The position numbers and the translations under genes are program-made. A model generated the notes under the pieces. It was given only the letters and a program-made list of their open reading frames with translations. It ran no database searches and had not been told where the DNA came from. Positions 46,358-58,300 of a DNA stretch of 64,000 nt are shown in pieces (within the stretch, counting starts at the first letter, position 1; every line of letters starts with the position of its first letter). This stretch comes from Pycnococcus provasolii (taxonomy: Eukaryota > Chlorophyta > Pseudoscourfieldiophyceae > Pseudoscourfieldiales > Pycnococcaceae), in assembly GCA_938743325.2 (NCBI GenBank), contig OW568873.1:62001-126000 (forward strand), given 5' to 3'.

Positions 46358-49300
46358 ATGCCGGCGCCGCCCACGGAACGCCCGTCGCGCACGCCGGCCA
46401 GCACAGGTACAGCCATGGCCGCGCGTCTGCGACTACGCCACGAACAACAAGCGCAAGCGCTCACCACTGTACTGGACGTTGACGCAAACGCAGACGCAAA
46501 CGCAAACGCAGACGCAGACGACGACAGTAGTACGACAAATATCCCTACGGAGGAGGAGCACGACTCCGTCCACGCGTCTCCTCCTCCTCCTCCTCCTCCT
46601 CCTGCTCCGCAAGAGACGGTCGACGACGACTTGCACCTCCGTGACAGTGACGAAGCAGAAGGAGCACAACAATCGGAGGACGAGTTTCGTCAGGAACCAA
46701 AACAGCTTGACACGACACGGGAAGAAGAAAAACGCCATCCTCCTGAGCCTGAGCCTGAACCTGAACCTGGTCCTGAGACCGAGGCGAAGATCGAGCACGA
46801 AACAGTGACGCCGGCAGCCGTGGCCTTGGAGATTGTGCAGAACCAAGTGCAGGACGAAAAAGACGACAGTGACGGGGACAGCGCAGACGCACACACAGGC
46901 GGTCAGGAAGAACCCCCCACGCCGGTCGCTCGCCCGCTCGTCAAGACCACGAGTCTACAGAGCTACACGGAAAGTCGAATCGACGAAGATGGCGACGGAA
47001 TCGAAGCACTGGAAGAGGAGGAGGTTGTCGGAGCAGCCGAAGTCGTCGGCGGGAGGACGACATCTCTTGGAACACAGCCGCTCGACGACATTCCGCCAGT
47101 CACACCAAGGGAACCGCCGCCACCACCACCACCACCACCACCACCACCACCAAAGTCGCTGGAACCCGAGCGGAGTCGTAAACAGCAACCTCGCCGCCTT
47201 GAACCAGCACACATCTTGAACGCCGCTCGTGAAAAGCAGAGCCGCCTTGTCGCCACCTACAGCCGAATGGTGAGGGCGGTCGTGTGGCTTGCAATTTTTG
47301 GACTGTATCTCGCCTATCAGGTGGCTCTGTGGGATATTAGTGCGACGTTTCGAGTGAATGACGACATCGAGAGTGCCCTTTTCAAGGCGCTCGCGAGGCC
47401 GTCATCCCGCTTGAGTGGTGTGGTCGCTTGGGTGCAAGACGCCTTCGTAAAGCCAGCATGGCGCGATCCCGTGTGCGGCGACGGTGTTTGCGAGCAGCCG
47501 TATGAGGTAAGTGGCAAGTCAGGACCGAACGCGTGCCCAGTTGACTGCGGCTACGATCGTGAAGCTGTGAAGGCTGTTGCGCGCATCACTTCAGATTTCC
47601 AGCATCCGAAGATTGCACCAAGAGTACTCCAGCAGCCTGCACGCTGGAACCTGTGTAGGCGTGACGATGGACGCGCGCGCGCTGGTGGGTCAGACTTGTG
47701 CTACTTCGAAAACGATGTTGCATTCGACGAAACGAGGCGGGTGCAGGCGGTGAGCGTCGAGCTAGCGCAGGGGACATGGTACCTTAGTATCGATGGAGAC
47801 CCGGCGGCGCGTACATCAGGATTTGTCATGGATGCGAATGTGCTCGCGTCACGTGGCCTTGCATATGCATACGATGCCACGCGCAATCTCACAGCCACGG
47901 GAGAAGTGCAGCTTGCACTCAACGCGTCCACGTGGGGAAGTTGCGAAGCGCCTCGTCTCGCATCGCCTTCTGCGGATGACGGTCGCATCCAGGAGCCAAC
48001 TGCGGTCGTTAAGGGCCGTCGCCAACTCCTGCAGCAGAGTTTGAGGGAGAATACGCAGTGTGCCTTCAGCTGCCCGCCTGAGGAAGTTGCGACCAAGACG
48101 TGTCCGTGCAGTGTTTGCGAGACAGATCCAGCCTCAGCAGTGTGCGCCACTACAATCGAATTATATTGCGCAGCATACGATGGCGCAGGCTTTCCTACCC
48201 CACCATCGATGCCGCCACCGTCACCGCCACCGCCGCCGCCATCGCCGGCACCACCACCACCACCTCCGCCGCCGCCGCCGCCTCCACCGCCTCCTCCTCC
48301 TTCTCCTTCTCCTCCTCCGCCGCCGAGTCCGCCGCCGAGCCCGCCGCCGAGCCCGCCGCCGCCGCCAGACGCGCCCATAGCTACTAACGCGATCGCGACT
48401 GGGCAGATGCGCTGCGACGCCCGGTGCTCCGAGCTGTGCGAGATTGGGGCGAGACACTTTCCAGAGATACTACAAGGCGCACCGGCAGCATCGATTGGCG
48501 AGGGAGTGAAGTTCCCCTTTTTCTCTCCAAGTGTCCGTGATTATCCTGTTGCCATCCCAGAGTCGCTTGCCAGCATTGCGTACGATTGGCCCGCCATCAC
48601 GCTGTATGCCATCCCTAAGATGAACTCGTCGCACATGTTCGTGGAATGCGAAGAAAAGGGATGCGAACTGTCGAATCCTGGACCGCACCAAGAGATGTCG
48701 TACACGACGCTCATGTATCCGTCTTGTGGGCCGACAACGATGCGCGTGAAGGTGTGCTGCGACGCGGGATGTGCTGGCGAGAAATCCATTTACACCTTCA
48801 GGTTTACGGGACACAAGCCGGAATGCGCTCCACCTCCGTCACCGCCGCCACCGCCGCCGCCGCCGCCGCCACCATCACCTCCTCCTCCTCTTCCTCCTCC
48901 CCCTCCTTCACCGCCGCCATCGCCGCCACCACCGCTTCCTCCTTCACCGCCGCCATCGCCGCCGCCGTCGTCGCCGTCGCCGCCTCCTTCACCGCCGTCA
49001 TTGCCGCCACCGTCGCCGCCTCTTTTCCCGCCGCCATCGCCACCGCCATCTCCACCTCCTTCGCCGCCGCCATTGCCGCCACCCCCGCCAAGCCCACCTC
49101 CAAATCCATGTATCAGCATTGGAAATTGCTCGCCACCGCCGCCGTCGCCGCCGCCGCCGCCGCCGCCGCCGCCTCCTTCACCGCCGCCGTCGCCGCCACC
49201 GCCGCCGCCTCCTTCACCGCCACCATCGCCACCACCATCTCCTCCCCCACCTCCCCCACCTCCCCCACCGAGCCCTGCGCCTCCGCCAGTACCTCCATCT

Positions 49301-52300
49301 CCGTCGGGACCGCACTGGGTACAAATGGGTGGAGATATTGACGGCACAAGAGCCCAGGAGAACTTGGGCGCCTACGTATCACTGTCTGCAGATGGCGAGT
49401 GGCTTGTAGCTGGCCATGACGGCGGCACTGGCATTCAGTCTCTCGTGCGAATCTACTCCAGTTCCTTTGGCACGGCGGTGCGGCGATCTTCGACAACGTG
49501 GAAAAAGTGTGGCAAGGATCCCGTGCTTGATAATCAAGATATTGGCAGAACCGTCGTGCGGATGTCAGCGAATGGACAACGCATCGTGGTGGGTATTCCG
49601 ATGAGAAGTTCTTCTTCGGGTCTTAATGACCAGGTCGGAATTGTCCGCGTCTTTGAATTTAATGCCACCAATCCTTTGAATCCAGACTGCAGCTCGTCGT
49701 CGTGGATTCAGGTGGGATCGGCCATTCAGCCAGCGTCCATCACTGCGTACCAGCAATTCGGATATGCCGTGGGAATTTCACAAGATGGCAGTCGCATCGT
49801 CGTCGGTTCGCCTGGCGATGCCTCCACGGGACGCGTTACCGCGTACGATTACAATGGGACGAGCTGGAATCTCGCGGGTAGCGCGAATGACATGCTCGGT
49901 GAAGCTGCAAACGACGGCGCCGGCGAGTCTGTCGCCATCTCGCACGACGGCTCTCGCGTCGCGCTTGGAGCTCCCATTTGGGGTCCTTCCGCAGAAAGGC
50001 GTGGCAAGGTGTACCTGTACGAATATTCGTCTTCCGCGAGTACATGGCAAAAGCTGTATGAAGCGGAGGGCGCCGGTCGCTTTGGCGTGGGAGATTATGC
50101 AAGCGTGCAAGAGTTTGGAAGTGCCGTGGCACTGTCCGGCGATGGATACACACTTGCTGCCGCCAGCCCGTTTTCGGATCGGGCTGACGGTGAAGTGCAT
50201 GTCTACACTTGCGTCAAACCTTTGGGCTCAAGTAGGTGCGATCCCATAAGCGTCATCACAGGTCCAAACAGGAGCGGGCAACCTGGTCTAGCAAATGAAG
50301 GCATATCCCTTACATACGATGGTCGAACCATTGCTATCGGGTACCGCGTGACTGATTCCACAACTCTGGAAATGGCAGGAATCGCACGAACATTTTCATT
50401 GAGCAGTGACAACTCGACGTGGACCATGCATCCCAAGGACGAGTTGGCACAATTAAATGCATGGCCAAGAGGCGAGGGAGCGTACGACGAGTTCGGTGGA
50501 AGTGTTTCCATCAGCAGCAACGGGCTTCGTCTAGCCGTGGGAGCACCGAAAAACGATCCACAGCTTGGCAAGAGTGCGTATACCAATGCAGGACATGTGC
50601 GGGTTTTCGAGGTCGCCATGCTTGGACCCAGCCCACCGCCTTTGCCACCACCGCCGCCTTCGCCGCCGCCATCGCCACCTCCGCCGCCTAGCCCGCCGCC
50701 ATCTCCCTGCACTATGACGGGAAATTGCCCGCCGCCGCCGCCGCCACCGCCACCGCCACCACCGAGTCCCCCACCGCCGTCTCCTCCTCCGCCACCGCCG
50801 AGTCCCCTACCGCCGCCTCCGCCATCGCCACCGCCGAGTCCTCCACCGCCGTCTCCGCCACCACCACCGCCACCGCCGCCACCGCCACATCCCCCGCCAA
50901 GTCCTCCACCGCCGCCGTCGCCACCACCTCCCCCGCCTAGTCCCCCGCCTCCTCCTGCTCCTCCTCCACCACCTCCTCCTCCTTCCCCACCGCCGCCGCC
51001 AATGCAACCACCTTTGCCGCCTGCATCTTGGTCACCGCATGGAACAAACACTCTTGGCCTTACTGCAGCTTCCACAGATACCGATAAATTTGGAAAGAAG
51101 ATTTCACTAAAGGGAAGTTTTTTAGCGGTTGGAGCTCCGTTAAACGATAGGAATTGTGGAACAAGTTGTACGGATACTGATGCAGGACTCGTCAAGACAT
51201 ATATATATAACGGATACTCAGGGCAGTGGGCACAGTGGGGTCAAGATTTAGGCTATATTACCACGGGTACCTCAAGGAATGCAGGATGTCAAGCGGTGTC
51301 GTTGGGTTCTTCATATCTTGCAGTCGGATGCAGTCTAGCTGACGATCCTACCCTAGGCCTTACCGATTCTGGGGTGGTTTTAATATACGTTAGAAGTATG
51401 TGGAACGATTGGCAAAACTTGGCAGAGTTAAAGGGAACAACAAACAGTGAAAAGTTTGGTTCCGCAGTCGCCATGTCGGAAACTGGGAGGATCCTCGCCG
51501 TTGGTGCCATAGGTGCCAACTTGCATGGCGCATATACTGGTGCGGTGACAATATTTCACGGACCTACTACGCACGCGAGTACCTGGGTGCAGGTCGGTCC
51601 CACCATCCATGGTGTGGCTGGTGACAACTGGTTCGGGGCTGAAATAGGTCTCTCTCTTGATGGCAAACGTTTTGTATCCGGAGCATCCAGGAATACTAAT
51701 TCGAATGGGGCAAGAGCTGGCCATGTGCGTGTGTTCCAGCACGGCGGTACTCTCGATGCAGCTGGAACGTGGACTCAGCTTGGTGCAGACATAGAAGGTG
51801 TGGCAGCTGACGACCGTTTTGGAGCCTCGGTTTCACTTTCGTCAGATGGATATACTGTCGCTTCTTCGGCTCCGATGAATGACGGCTTTGCGAATAAAGC
51901 CGGCCATGTTCGTGTTTTTAAGTATAATTCTGCTTCCAATGCATGGAATCAAGAGGGGCAGGACATTGAGGGTACAATTAGAAGAGACAATTTTGGCGAA
52001 TCGGTATCTTTGTCTGGTGATGGCCGGCGCATCGCTGTTGGGGCGCATCAGGGTGACACAATTCCCTTTACGAGTGATGACTCTCGTGGTTATGTGCGGG
52101 TATTTGAGCTCATATGTACACCGATGTGTACGTGGACGATGGTTGGTCCGACCCTTTATGGCGATGATGAATTCGATGAATTTCACGTAGTGCAGTTGTC
52201 ATCGGACGGAACCCGCCTCGCAGTTGGAGCACCGAACGGAAAATGCACACTTTGTAATAACCGCAGGGGTTATGTGAAGGTGTTCGAACTTGGATATTTC

Positions 52301-55300
52301 CGTCGCCGGCGCCGCACTCTTCTGTCATCGGCTGTGGAGTCGCTGGGCACGTATCGGCATTTGCTGAATCAGCAGCGACTTTCCATCTACGATCCAGATC
52401 CCAAATGCACGACTGTCTGGAAATCACCACCTCCATCGTTATCGCCACCTTCAACTTCGCCACCAGCAGCACAAACGTTGACTCCGCCAAGCTGGGATTT
52501 ACCCCCTCCGAATCCGCCGCCAGCACCTCGAATTGTTGTGGCCATTTCCAACGAGACGCTACCTGCACCACCGCCCAATATATCACCCCCACCACCGCCT
52601 CCTGATTCCAGCATCCCCATCCTTAAGCTCATCGGACCTGTGGAGGTGGTTGTGCCACTCAATACTGACTATGTCGATAGTGGCGCGACATGTGTCGACA
52701 ACGTGGATGGCTCCATTGCTGTTCCCGAGCCTGATGGCCTGTCTGCAGTAAATACGGCATATGCTACGCTGCCGGATCGCCCATATATACTTACGTACGA
52801 ATGCATTGATCGGTCTCTCAACCGCATACAGTTGCAGCGGCGCGTGCACGTTTCCGACAGCCCGTGTGCAGCTGCATCGATTGCATCTGGTCGCCTTGAA
52901 GAGGTTTGCCCAAGTACCAATGATGTTGATGATGATGACACTCAACCAACATGCAGTATTTTTGGCGTATGTGTAGGTCTATCATTTGCAGTAGACCCTG
53001 ACGCTAAGAATGCCTCAATCCCTGCGGCATCAATTTTGGCTGACGCCATACCACCGCGAGTTTTGCTTATTGGGATGAAAGAGGGCTCGTTCATGGCTCG
53101 CACCACGGATGGCACTCTCGTTCTTCAAGAGGAGATTCTACAAGGTCAGGTGTACAGGGATCCTGGATACGTATGCTTGGATCAAACGGATGGCGACATT
53201 AGCGACAGGGTGAGCGTGTTCGGCGAATCTGCAGTGGACTCAAGAAATCCAACCATCGATCCGTTTGTGATTCGCTACACATGCAAAGATCTTGCAGGCG
53301 TTCGTGCTGAGGAGGTGCAGCGATGGATCACCGTAACCTCGCTTTGTGCTGGCGAGGCGACTTGCGACGATGGAAGCTGCCCTTTGGATGGTTATTGCGT
53401 TGTGAGCAAACCGACCACAGTTCAGCTTGTACACTTACCCACTGAGATTGTGAAAGACAAGCCACCGACCATCACACTGGTTGGAGACGAGAGACTCGAG
53501 ATTGAGGGAAGTGGATATGCCAAGTGCGTTGAGGGTCTTGCTGTGTCCGCGCGTTGCGATCGCGGGGTGAAGGCTTTTGATTCGACGGACGGTGATCTCA
53601 CGCCTTACGTCAGGGCATGTGATCGAAGCTTCCAGGATGAGGGCCTTGCCGGATGTGCAATTAGCGGCTCGGACTATCCAGGCGAGTACGAGATTGAGTT
53701 CAGCGTTACCGATAGTGCTGGTCAAAGGGCTCGTGTTGTGCGCAAAGTCGTGATTGTCGTGCAGTGTGAAGCAGGTAAAGTGCGATGCAGGGACGGTGTG
53801 ACGTGCGTTCCTGAGGGCATGCCTTGCGAAGCAGATATAGTTACTGAGATTGACGAGGCTGTGGAGTTCACTGCCCCGCCGATGCCGCCAAACGTCACCC
53901 TACTTGGTTCGTCGATTTTGAAAATACCCCGCTTCATCGAGTACACGTCATGCGCTTCCGGGCAGTTTTCGTCAGACCTCGTGCCATGTGATGAAGGAAG
54001 TCTTGCGCTTGGCGCGATGGGAGAGAGTCTTGCTGACTCACTTCTCGTTTGCCCTCCAGAGTCGTGTATGCCTTTTGGGTGTCCAGGGCACGAGCTATGG
54101 CGCAAGGGTGTCCACAGCTGTGTCAACACGTCGGCGCCGGTGGGCACGGCATTCAGCATCACGTTTGTCGCATTTAGTACGGAAGGTTTGCACGCGTCAA
54201 CGACACGCACCGTCATGATCGATGAGCCATGTCCGGAAGGACAGCACTGGTGTCCGGCAAACTCACCCGCGGGACGGTGTGAGAATGCCGCTTGCAGTGT
54301 AGTCGAGCTTCTGGCTGACGACAGCAGTCTCCCGCCTTCCCTGCGATTTGACGACACAAGCTCTTTCGCCGGGCCAGTCGTCGAATGGAGAACGCCGCCA
54401 CGAGACGAAATGCCCTTCGGTTTTGTGTACGGGCAAACGCCCTGGAACCCGTCGGACATTTGTGGTAGTGCGGCAAGCCCCGTTGCCCCATGCACGGGAG
54501 CATTGGTGAATGAATACTTTCCACAGTGTGCCGCAATGGCTCGGGACAGTTCCGATGCAGAAAAAGTGACCTCCACGCTTCTAGTTAACAATCCTAGAGA
54601 TGAGTGCGCACCAGGTGTTCTCGCATCAGGACTCTGTGAGCCAGGTGTGTATCGCTTTTTCTTCTCGGCTGTCGATAATGAAGGTAATGTTGGAGAGGGT
54701 GACACTGCGATTGAGATTGAGGTGTTGCAGGGATGGCAGGAGATGTATCGGATGTACACGAGGGGAAACTGCAGTCTCCTGCTCGATCCACGAACGCCAG
54801 ACAGTTCTCGCGTTCGATCCAGCGTGTCTTCGTTGCTTGCCTTGCCGACGGGGCGGGTGCGCATTCACAAGTGCGAGCAAGACCCAGCGCTCGGACGCCG
54901 CATGGACGGACTTGCGGCTCATTTGCAGGTGGTTGTTGTTCGTGCATACAGCGACGGCGGCCCGCTCCGACCGGAGCAGTACGGTGCGAGTCGACGGAGC
55001 GGTAGCAATCGACATCCATATGCCGAAGGCATTGACACGGACGTCCTGCTCGATTTTGCGTTTCACCTTGCCGAGGTGGAGAGTGCGGATCCAAATGGCT
55101 TGTGGGCGCAGAGTGCGCGTGTGAAGGCGGTATCGATCACAGCCGACGAATTTTCGAACCAAATGATGGTTGCAACGAATATGACTCTGGAGATGATTGA
55201 CGGCACAGCAGACGGCGACAGCGCAACTGGTAGCTTGAGCGCCGTTGCTGGAACCTTAGCCACATTCTTTGACGAGGGCGTGGACGTGTCACGTACGGGG

Positions 55301-58300
55301 CATGGTGGGATCTCAGCATCGGCGACTGAAGCTTTCGATCTGCTCGCACAAACACAAGCAGTAACTGAGAATGCAACATTTGTGGCGTCATCAATCGCAA
55401 GCAATACCTATCAGGTGCAGACTCGTGGCGACCAGTTGCAGGCGACGCTTCAAGCAGCATTCACCGCCGTATCTGAGACGAGCGGAATTGCCCCAAACAC
55501 TCCGACGGAGTGCCGCGGTGCGAATGGCGCACGGCATGTGTACTACAGTATTGGCGATTCGGTTCCTCGGCTACAGAATCAAGGAGATGAGCCTTCCATA
55601 AACAGTGCAACGAATAGTACTGATAAAGCGCGCCGGCAATTGCACTCCACCGTGGCAAGGCGACTTCTGCGCGCAAAGTCGTCATCGCGCAGTGGCGTAG
55701 TTGCGCGTGAGTCGCTGAAAGCAGGAAACATGCCAGATGAAAGTTTTGCTGGATACATGCAGTCAGAGCTTTCTACTGACGACCTTCGGCTTGTGAATCA
55801 CTCAGGATACAATCGACCGCGCACGCTTGGCGCGGTGCCTCGTTTACGAGTCGTGGGTGGAGTTCTCATTACGCAGACTCGTGCATCTCGTGACGCGGGA
55901 TGCCGCGGCCGACAGGCGTCAAATATGGTTGGGCAAAAATCCAGTGTGCAATGGCGCTTTCAGGAGCTCTTTCCGGATGCAGTTTGTTCTAGCGAGGCGA
56001 CAGCGGCGTTCGGATATGACCCATTCTACACACGCCTTGACATGCCATATGATGTGGCCGGTCTCTCCAGCCGTTATCCCAGCGGTCTCTACGACCCCGC
56101 TTTGCGGACCATGCGAAGCGCCTTTTACAACACATCCGAGCTTGCAGCACCGGACATCCCCTACGCATTTTTTAGCCGAGGCTACGATGGTTGCGTGGGA
56201 AAGTCATCTTGCGAAGATTTCTTGGATGTTGACCTGGAAAGTGCACTTTTCGACGTTTACCTCGACGGAACGTTAATGGAAGATCGTGCGCATCGTCTTC
56301 TCTCGTACCTCTATCTGGCTCGCTTCGTCGATCGCCAAACTACTTCTGTCAACATCCGCGTGCTCCTTCACAACGAGCAGGCACAGGTGCTCGTTGACGT
56401 GCGTGTTCGAATGGATGTGAATTCGCACGGTGAGATTAGCGCGACAACCGCTGCTTGGCCAATTCCGTTAACAGACTTCCTCGACGGCTCCGTGGCGAAT
56501 TCGCTGCTTTTCACCGCGGAGATTGTTATCCTTGTCATAGCAATTGTCCTGTGCATCAATTCGGCGCGCAGTGCGCGCAAGTTTGCCTCATTATTCTACG
56601 ACTCCGTCGTTCTACGACTTCGCCAGCACATCGTGAGGAGACGCTTCGTGGTTGACATGTGGATTCTCATCGTGGAGGGGCTTAAAATTTCCATTCCTCT
56701 ATTCTTGCTGGCAGGCAGTTGCGTGCAGTTGTCCTACTATTTTACCTACGTGCAGGGCTTCACGTATGAGCCGAGCTATCGCTGGTACGATGGAGATGGA
56801 TCAGCCACGGCGCGTCCTCTGCTCCTGAAGCGCGATGCACCACCTCAGCCTCCAATCGAAGGCTATCCGCGCGGTGCATTTCGGCACACTCTACCGTCGG
56901 ATACATCTGAGCGTGATCAGTACTTGCAGCTCCTTGAGAAATGCGACAAAATGATTTTACTCAATGGAGTATACCTCGGACTACAGACGCCCATCTTTCT
57001 TGGAATCGCTGCTAATGTCGCTCGGCTACTCATGAGAATTCCTGGCGTGTACACATTTTTGCACACAACAAAGCGTGCTCTACCGGAAATGGGGCTACTT
57101 GTCGCATTGATGATGATGTTCACGACGCTGTGCGCATACGCTCTTCACCTCTTGATTGGTGACCAATTCGAACCGTACGCTCGTGCAAAAAATGCCATCG
57201 CGGCTCTAGCAGAATATCAGATTGGAGATACCTCAGGCTTGGTATATCGAAATGTAATGGGCGTGGACAGGGGTCGGCTCATGAGTGCTTCCGAAATTGC
57301 CGGCGTCGCAATGGTGCGAATCTTCTTTCCGATCGCGACTGCATTCCTGCTGATGCAATTCATAGTAGCGGTCCTTCTGGATTACTTTTCTGATGAGATT
57401 TCTCGTCGATCAGCAAATGCGCGCTTTGCCAAGCAGAATGAAACGGTGCACGAGCGAGTTGCAATGCGCGCGATGACTACGAATGGCATTCTTGACAGCT
57501 TGCGGGATCACGCAAGTGCTTTGTTTTACTCCATTGGCTGGAAGAACACGTCCGCGTACTTGTTTTCGAGAAATTCGCGATGGCTTCATCCAGGCAGGGG
57601 GTTGCGAGCTTTTGCCACGAATGCAGGTTTGACGTATGCTGCCGAATCTTCCGACGTCATGTTGGCGGAGGAGCCGAGCACACCTCACGCACGCGCGCGT
57701 GCCATGGAGATACTTGAATCAATCGTATCGAATGCCGGCGGTGATTCTGAAGGCGTTGCCAATGAAGCACATGCGATAGCCGCCAGCTCGATGACGGCAG
57801 GGAACATACGACGCGAGGGGCTGCAAAGCGACGCGGCTCGTTACTTGCGCATGAATGTCCTCAATCGCCGCCAGGAACTCGTTGTGCCAATTCTTGGCCT
57901 AATTGGGCCCGTGGCGCTCGGTGAGCTGTTGGGTAGACTTCACGAGTTTAGGTCGACCGCAACAAGGAGCTTCAGCGATATCCTGTACGACTTCACGAGT
58001 AGGGAGAACAGAGCACGCCTTGCGCGCAGCAGGGTGCAGCAGGCAGTTGGAGATGAAATCGATCGCGATGCGTGCTCGAGACTTGCCGAGCGCATTACGC
58101 ACGACCTCGGCTGGCGTCCTGGCACAGAGTTCGATCGGTCGTTCGGCAGAGCACTTGCCATGGCAGTACTCAAGCGCGCGCGCGACACCGCGAAGGGCAT
58201 GTATGCGGTGAGCGCGGATATGATCGTTTTGTCGTTGACGTTCGAAGAAACGGTGGTTCAGTTGCGAACTTCTGGGCTCACGCCGCGCGGTGTCGGTGGT

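Noticed and set aside
48201-51030. Giant gene as a simple pherophorin
   Set aside because: Ser-Pro-rich blocks resemble pherophorins, but no pherophorin (DUF3707) domain is seen and the C-terminus is a polycystin channel.
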